NCBI GenBank assembly: GCA_911728455.2
Contig: OU452225.1
Location: 10,390,106-10,454,105, forward strand
DNA length: 64,000 bases
DNA from: Marthasterias glacialis
Lineage: Eukaryota; Echinodermata; Asteroidea; Forcipulatida; Asteriidae
Direction of reading: 5' to 3'
Part shown: one piece after another, positions 24,001 to 33,000 of the stretch
How positions within the stretch are numbered: the stretch's first letter is position 1
How the letters are laid out: each line of letters starts with the position of its first letter
Notes under the pieces: generated by a model
Seen by the model: the letters and a program-made list of their open reading frames with translations, nothing else
What the model was told of the DNA's origin: nothing
The model's database searches: none
Made by a program: the position numbers and the translations under genes

Positions 24001-27000
24001 AAGAACCCGATTTTAAATTTGATTGAAACAATCAAAAGTAAGGACAATGTGTTTACAATCCTGAAAGATGTGCAAAGTTTTTCACTATTTTGTCCTGACT
24101 TGGACGACAGATTGAGCCCAAATTTTCACAGGTTTGTTTGTTAATGTAGGCCTATATATTGAATTACACAAAGTAAGAACACTGCACTATCAGCTTGACC
24201 AATCCTATATTTCGTCGGCTCAGAACTATAAGGTCATTATCTTCCGAAATCGACAAAAGGTCATTAACATTTCCAAACTAAAAAACAGTAAATAAGATTT
24301 AAAAATCAAAAACTAATGTTTGTCTATCCAAAAAGTAGTTTAACCTGTTATTCTTAACTACTTTTTGGATAGACAAACCATTAGTTTTTAATTGTTAAAT
24401 CTTATTTACTGTTTTTTAGTTTGGAAATGTTAACAACCTTTTGTTGATTACGGAAGTTAATGACCTTATAGTTCTGAGCCGACGATTTGACCTATAATGA
24501 TGTACAATCAAAGGCTTTGCATGGTGGAGATACATGTGGATATTAGTATTTCTTTAGGGTACACTACATGTTGATTATTGTTATTTATTATATCTTTCTG
24601 GTAAGCAACTAGCACTGGTAAAGTTCCCACTTTATCTACTTCCTAGAAGCGATTTAGGCATTCAGGTTGGCTCAGTGGTTTCTATTCCTGCCTGTCACCT
24701 CTGTGGACCCTAGTTCGAATCCCGGACCGGAGCCTTGAATGTGGATTTGGTTTTCAGTCCCTGTTGCTTGGGTTTTCCCTATTTTGGGGTTTTCCTCCCA
24801 CATCTAAAACTGACATGTCTTCATCATCTTCCCTGTACAAGTTTCTTCAAGCCTACGGGTCACAGTGCAAGGCTTAGTTTCACCACCAGAATAAAAAACC
24901 CTCAGTCCCAATACTTCACTGAGGCAACAGAGGGAATCGCCTCCATGCCCCTGGTCATTGCCTTGGTGCCCCCTTGAAATCTCGTACAAACTAAAGATTT
25001 CCTCATAGAGCTGCCCTTTATCAACAAGGATATGCCTTGGTGCCCTTGCCCTTTCAAGAACGAAGCAATCAGGCCTGTACCCTTAATGACTTGTTGACAA
25101 GAACTCTTCAGAGAATTGAGCTCTGAATAAATGACTTAAAGGCAAAGTATACCTTTGGTTTTTGGAACCGTACATTTGCCTTAATGCTATATAGTTGTAG
25201 ATATATACCATAAAACTAACCTGTGTAAATTTCAGTTCAAAAGGTGGCAGCGTTTTTGAGATATCACCAAAACTCTGGAGCGGTTGTGTTCACGCAGAAG
25301 AAGTATCCGTCATTGGAATACACATTCTGAGAAGCGTTACGGCCATAACGCTTCTCAGATTCAAATTTTTGGGGGATAACAAGTGATGTATTTTTCCATA
25401 ACTGCAGTACTTCAAAGTGAAACGTTTCTCAAAATGCATTATGCTATCCAAAGCTGCTGTACTTCTTACCAAGTGAGTTATTATTGCCATAAATTTTCAG
25501 AGTCATTACCAAACGTATGCAAACCCTTTAAGGATAGCTATGTCCTACCTAGGGTACGATTTCTAGAATAACTCTGGCCTAGTAAACAGGGGTTGGTAAA
25601 AGTATAAAGGTCCTTTGAAAGTTTTCTCGAAATTGCCAAAAAAACATTTGCAAAGAAATTGGTTGTACATCTTAATCAGGAACTTTGAGAGAAAGACCTT
25701 TCCTTAACTTTATGTGAATTTCTTTTTGTTCAAAGTTAAACCATCTCCGCACAAGTTGATCTGGACAAATTTAGTACTATTTTCAGGTATATTTATGTAT
25801 TGTATATCAGAATGTCCACTGAGCAAAGACAACTCAGCAAGGGGTAAAAAAAAAATGAGTCAAATTAATAATTGAATTAAATTTGACGGAGTGGCGAGAT
25901 TGTGCGTACACAGAACACTCCAGACTCCACACAACTGTCCCTGTTTTCCCACCAAGGTTTTAATTTACTTCCGGATTACGTCAATGAGCCAAACAGAGTT
26001 TTTGGTGAACCAAAACAAAAACCCAACTTTCCGAGGTTAAAAATATCCCCACCCCACACACCCCCGCAAAACCACAACACAAGTCCAAAAACTTCATAAC
26101 AGGAAACGAGCTCCTTGAAAACTATTATCACAAAACAAACAACAAAAAAGCAAACATCCAGATCAACAGGGGAGGAAAAGACAAATTGTACACACCGACT
26201 GTTCTGAAGTCTTCCACGACGAGTTCTGTGTTTGTGTCTTGATACGCTATGCTAAACTCCAGCATACGGACTCGGCCGGGTGGAGGGGGGCTCCGTGATC
26301 GGTGAGGCTCGAAGGAGCGAGGGACTGAGGCGCACGGTGCTACTCCGCTAAACTGAACTACGCTCGGCCTGCAAAAACCAAAAGTGTGAGTATTAAATGG
26401 AAGTCATGGGGGAACCGTGGGATTGTTTCTAACCAAAAGAGGGGGGGGGGGGATGGGTTGGGAGATGGTTGGGTTAAGGGGGGGGGGAAGAGGGATAGGT
26501 TGGGGAGGTATCAAGAATCAAGAGGGCCTGAAATTTTGTTCTTTATAAACTATGTACAGCCGCTTTTCTCACGAAAGGGCCCTTCCATTAGGAATTTAGA
26601 TCGTTTTAAAGCCGTTTACAAGTGGGAACAAGACGAGAAAAATGGAGGGTCTGGACTCGGTTTTACAAAGCAAATGAGATTCAGTTGGGTTGTCAATATT
26701 GCCATTAGTGACTTGCATTATGACATCACACTTTGCTCAGCAGTTAAGATTGATACACATCTCAAGAGAAATCCTAGCCCTTTGTGAAATTGCCCCCTGG
26801 TCTTGGTTGTCTCCAGGTTGGGTTTTGCAAGTTTATTCAAAGGGTGCAGCATTAATGGGTTTCAATTTCTTTTTATGGATGTTTGAGGTTGAATTTCATA
26901 AGTGCGCTATTTTTCAAGCTTTGTATGGTTTCTGACAATTATTTGGGTCTTTGTCATAAACAAATATTAACAAGAACAGAACAGCGTCTGATACTTCACG

Positions 27001-30000
27001 GCGGCAGCGCAGGCAATTGCCTCCATGCCCCATGGTCGTTGGGCTGGTGCCCTTTGGAATGTCCCAGTACAAATTTAGATTTTCTTCATACAGGTGCCCT
27101 TCACAAAAGGAAAAACTGCTTTGCCCTTGCAAGAAAGAAGTATCAGGCTTGCAGGAGAAACTAGGTGCATGTGCTGGTTCGAGTCTGTGGCGGGGGCAAC
27201 CGGGAACCCCCTGCTCACAACCCTTGTTCCCCCTCTTGCCCCCCCCCCAAATGAGATAGAAAAAATGCATAAATGAATGGTTCGATACATTAAATAGCAG
27301 GCCTTGATCTTAACCAAGGCCACCGAGGCCATTCTGAAGGGCATGCTGGCCTCATGCCTTGTCGAGTTGGCCAGCATGCCCTTCAGAAACATTGCACTGT
27401 CACTGCCAACTTGGCCAGCATGCCCTTGTACAATTTCTCTGATTAGGCCAGCAAAGGCCTCTCCCCGTTTTCTTAAGATCGAGGCCTGAAATAGTCCCCC
27501 AAAATTACATCTTTGCCCATCGCTTGCCCACTATGAAGTAATGATTATTATTACACCCTGTTTGTTATTGAGATATGAATTTTTTGAAAAATGTACTTTC
27601 AACTCCCGGTTTCGACCGGAAGTCAAGGTCAAATGAGGTCACATTTTGTGTAAGATTTGCAGAGTAATTGAAGAGCTTTCATATGGTGCAGAGATTTTGT
27701 ATGTAACATTTACGATTCTTTAGATACGATTTTTTAAAATATTAAACGTTGATTTAATGTAATGACGTCACCAATGACGTCATCATACGTGTAACATTTT
27801 TACTTTTAGGTACATCTACAAGTTAAGGTCTGAGTACATGTTAAGTTTCAAGTTTTTTCAAGCTTGTTTAGTATGCGAAACCCTGATGAGAAGTTACAGT
27901 GAGAAGAAGAAGAAGAACGCAAAGAAAAAAACACAGTACAATAACAATAGGTTTTCGGCTGGTGGCCGAACACCTAAAAATAAAAATGTCTGGTTATGCC
28001 ACTGGTCTGAGTACAGTGCATTCTAACCCCAAAAGCAATCTGATACACATGTCTTTGGATTTGTCTGCTTTGTTAAGCGCTGATTGTTTGCTGATGTTTG
28101 CAGGTCATGACATTTGGACCCGGTGTTGTAGAGGTAATCTACAAAATCAAAAAAGAAAAAAACCTAGATGCTAAATAAACTTACATAAGTCCCTGGACAG
28201 GTGCTGGTGGTAGTTCCTCTGGCATGGAGTCCGGTACCGATTCGGCTTCTTGTTGGGCTCCCATAACGGACACCACAGCCCTCTGTAAATCCCATTGGCT
28301 CTGCTCCAGGTGGGCTAAACTTTCTTCAAAATTCTCAATTCCTGTGCACGCCTGTTGCAAAATGAATGAAAATGTCTTAGAACGTTATTCATTATAATGT
28401 AATCTTAAAGAACATCTCAATATAATACTACTACTAATCATCATTGTTTCTTCCAACGAGCTGTGTACAAAATTGTGCCTGCAGGAAGTCTTGGCACTGT
28501 GACTCTTAACTGTAAACATGTGATGTCATAGGTCACATGGTCTGTACGGTGGTGGCTGCTTGTGGGTGTCTCGGCTATGTTCAACCCTTGGTCCCACAAC
28601 AAAATTACAAATAATTCTAATTTCTGTATTTTCTTCATTCCTTGATGGCATAATTTAAAGGGCATGACTTTGGCGAAGCTACAAAAAAAAATAATGAATC
28701 GTGTTTACCAGTGTGAAAAAAACCCAAAACAACAACAACGGAACAAGAACAAAACAAAAACAAACCTGCCACCCCAAATGGACTGTGCATCCTCAAAGCT
28801 TATACACTGATGGAACATTTACACTGCTCTTCTTCATCAAAAAACCAAGACAGCAAAAAGGACAAACTTAAAACGTTTCCCTTTAAATGGTGTACTGGGA
28901 CAGGAAGTCTAGACTGGGTTAGCGAATGGTTGCCTAAATCTATGAAAGGTCAAGAAAGGTCGACAGGGCTGCTTTAAAGAGATAAATATCACACTGTCGT
29001 AAGAAGTGAAACGCCCATTAGCCTAAAATGTTCAAAATGAGAGTTTGAGATACAAGCTACTTGGCATCTGGAGCCAGATTGACTGTACACACAGATTTGA
29101 TTCCAGGGACAACACCTACCAGGGTCCAATTTCATAGGGCTGCCTAAACCGAAAATATTGCTTAACAATTTCCTAAGCAAAAATGAGCGGGATACCAGTC
29201 ACAAATGGTACATGTGACATGGTGTGTTGGCTGGTAACCTTATTCTGGTAAGCATGATTTTGTTGTGCTGAGCTAGTAACTTTTAATGCTTTAAGCAGCT
29301 TCATGAAATTGGGCCCAGGGCTCAATTTCACAAAGCTGTTGTAAGCTGAAAATTCTGCTTGGCAAACAACTTTGCTAAGCGAGAAATGAGTGGGGTACCA
29401 GTCGCAGCAAAGTAAACTGTGAGGTAATTTGGCTGGTAACCTATTTCCACTAAGTAAGGTTTTTCTGTGTTTCGTGCTTGCAGGCTTTAAGAAATTTGGC
29501 TAAGTTAAATTTGGCCCAGGTAATTGTTAATTGTAAAGAAGTTCTCAGCATGCACTATTTCTGGGGGAAAATGGATTTATCTGGTTACAAAAAAACACAC
29601 TCTAGGTCCTGTTACAAACCACATCTTGGGATATGTCGGTTATTTTGAAAATGGGCGCTTTCGGTATAGGGCTTCAATCAAAATAGGGTCAGATGGAGCC
29701 CTAAGCCAAAGCCAAAGCCAAAGCCAAAGCTAAAGCTAAAGCCAAAGCCAAAGCTAAAGCCAGAGCCATTGTTTAGCAAAGGGTCTTTTGTTGGGACATG
29801 GGGTTAGGGGTGGAAAAGGGTGGAGGGTATACAGGGCTCAAATTCTGATTAAAAAAAAAACCCACAAGACTGGTTTTGTAGAGCTCTTCAAATTCTCTCT
29901 GGACCAGAAATACTTTACCAAAACCAGGGCCAAAAAATGTACTGTATACATAGTTTAGCATGAGATTGTCTCATGGATTTAAACCAATAGACTGCTAGTC

Positions 30001-33000
30001 CATCCTTAAGTTTACTGGCCCAAGGCTAAAATCACTGTCGATTGGGCCTCCCATAGAGTGTGAATTTCGAGCCCTGGTATATGAGTAGGGGTTAGTCTTG
30101 ATGTGCATGTACATGTACTAGTAGCAGTAGACTGATTCAACCAATTAACAAGTCTGTGGTATCAACTGGTGTTGCCAATACACCCACTACAAAAAGATGT
30201 AATGTTTGGGTTCTCTTTTAGAAGAGCTTTCATTTTTGGGGTTAAAACCCCGTTTTAGAAACTGCACGTATTTTTCGTTTATTATCCCTTCTTTCTTTTT
30301 GATGATCAAAATACATGCAAGTGTTACTTGAAGTAACTAGTTTACGGGTGACACCAGGCTTGGAGTTTCATATTTGAGAAGGCACGGCTATTTTCATTTG
30401 GCCATAGGCACTTCCACTTAAAAATCTTAAAGTCCATGGGAAACTTTTGAAGGGGCATCAAGGCCAAGAACCAGGGCAACAGAGGCCATGCCCTCCAGGC
30501 CTGTGACAACCATGTGAATGTAACCTCTTAGATGAAGAAGTGGTGGACCTGAAATGAACCAGTGAACTTGACGATTATGAAGGGTGAACTTTAAAAAAAA
30601 TTTTTTTTTATGAAAGTCGCCAGACACACAAGGCCTGTAAGCCACTGGAGGTGTGGGCTACAAATCAGCTGTTTTCCCAGGGGACATTGCCACCTACTCC
30701 TGGGGCTGAAACAGAGTTACCCCCTTTACAGTCCGTAAGGATGTAGGCTTGGGTATCATCCATCAGAAGCCTGGCTGGTAGAGCAGAAAGCTCTACCTCC
30801 CCAACTTTAACGAAGCAATTATGGTTTTAAAGTGCCTTGCTCAAGGACACAAGTGTCATGACCGGGACTCGAACCCACACTCCGATGACTCAGCCACCAG
30901 AGCTTGAGTCCGACGCACTAACCACTCAGCCACGACACGCCACAAGTACTGACTCTGTTCGTCACTCTGTTCGTCACTCTGTACGTCTTCAGGAGAAGAC
31001 CAATAGAGTACAGTCTCTATACACTGGCCAGTGGTTCTTTTCAGAACCACCACAACCCTTACCCTCCCAAATCCTTTAATAGCCCCTTTTACACTTGGAT
31101 TGCTTTACCCCCCGGTCTACCACCCCCCCCCCCCCCCCCCCCCCGGAATAGCCACCTCTGCTCCGGAGTAGGGTAAGCGGTAAAACCTCAGTTTTTTGTT
31201 TAACTCCCCGCCAGTGAATAACTGCCAGTGGGAAACAAAAAGCAAAGTTTGCTTACCCCAATTTACCTGGCATAGAGTAAAGGTCAGAGTGCAAAAGATA
31301 AACAGCCGAGGTCAGGATATGGCTTAATAAATTGCCCGGCCCGTGTTGAAGTATGTTTTTGTTGTTTTTTTTATACAAATTAAACAACAACTGAAACATA
31401 TCTCACATTATATTTTCAGAAGATTTTCTCAGTTTTCAAAAGTAATGATTTTGTAAAAGGTTAAATTTGGAATTGGTTTGGACGAGTTAAAAGTGTAAAT
31501 ATCTGACTCACTGAGCTTATAGATGACTTCTATAGCCAAGACCTTGGTGTGAAATGTACAAATAGAACCCCGTGGGGTAAGGAACCAAGGAATACGCTTG
31601 CGGGAACGGTGTGAAAAGTACGCAGGGAGTAAAACAACTCCTGGGGCCTCCCAGGGATAAGTGATGCAGCGTGAAAAAAGCTAAATATCCTCTCTGCCAG
31701 AATGAAGGATTCAGAAGGACTGAGGGCTAATTAGCTCAAAAAACAATTGCTTATCACTGGGTCAGGCATTCCAATCTTATCTTAATCCATACAATGTGGT
31801 ACGGAGTGACATAGGAGAGGAGGATATTGGAGGATTGAGGTCACTCGTACCCAAAAAGACCTAGGGAGTAAGGCTTTTAATGGGTGAGTTTACATTCACA
31901 TGATTGTCACTTGTAAACTAGTTACGCTTCTTGTGATCAAACCATTTTAGCTGTAGACATGAAAAAAAAAATTTGTACTGAAGGTAAGACTTCCTCTCAA
32001 GAAGAAAATACTCCCAAACGTGTTTATTCATATGTATTACGCCCCCCCCCAAAAAAAAAAAATTACTAAAACAATTGATTTGAAAAAGACAGAGCCTGGT
32101 GGCGATTTTTCCCCTCAAACGACATCACAAACAGGTTCTCAAACCCTTTTTCCCTTAAAAAAAATCCTCAGAAACCAGAAATGTGAAAAAACAAACAAAA
32201 TCACAATAAAAATCAAGTTTAAAGAGAAAACTTGCCAAAAAAAGACTCAAAAGAAAACATTAAGGTAAAAAAAAGAAAGAACTCACAAGACTATCGACGC
32301 ACGCCACAAAGAAGTTCAACCGAAAAGCATTTTCATGACTTTATACATTGTATAAACATTTCCTGAAAATACAATGGAAACAAAACTTGCAGCCTTTGGG
32401 ACGGGCTGAGGTAAATGTAAACAACCATAAATTTCCCTTGACCATCCTAACCCACAGGTAGCCCCATTATTCATTATTTAAGCGGAGGGAGTCAAGCTTA
32501 TCGGCAGTAACAATAGGGTGTTACTCCCTTCCACCTTCAAACCATGGAGAAACTTAAACAACTGAAAGACAAAATATACAAGTTTATGGACAATAAGCAT
32601 CGGAAGAATAACATACCGTAAATGAAACTGCCCATTTTTTTCTCACTTGTGTAGACAAAAAATCTTATTTACCCAGATATTAAAGATAATACACGTAGTA
32701 GGTAACACGAAGGTCCGATTCTTGGCTGATTTAACCCGGAAATTAGACTTAAATTTTAAATAACTTTTATTTGTAGTAGATTTGAGAAAGTTATAAGCTT
32801 TCATTTAAGGTAATTGCACACAAAAAATCTACCAATGGTAAGTGGTAGTCAATTAAAAACTAAAACTAAATTATTGTCAGGATCCCGACATAAAACCACG
32901 CCCATCAGCCGAGTATAAACAATTTTCCATGCTACATATATTTGTGCACTGTCCGTGGCATAATGCGAAAGCTTTTGTATGTTTTTCAATTTGAAACAGC

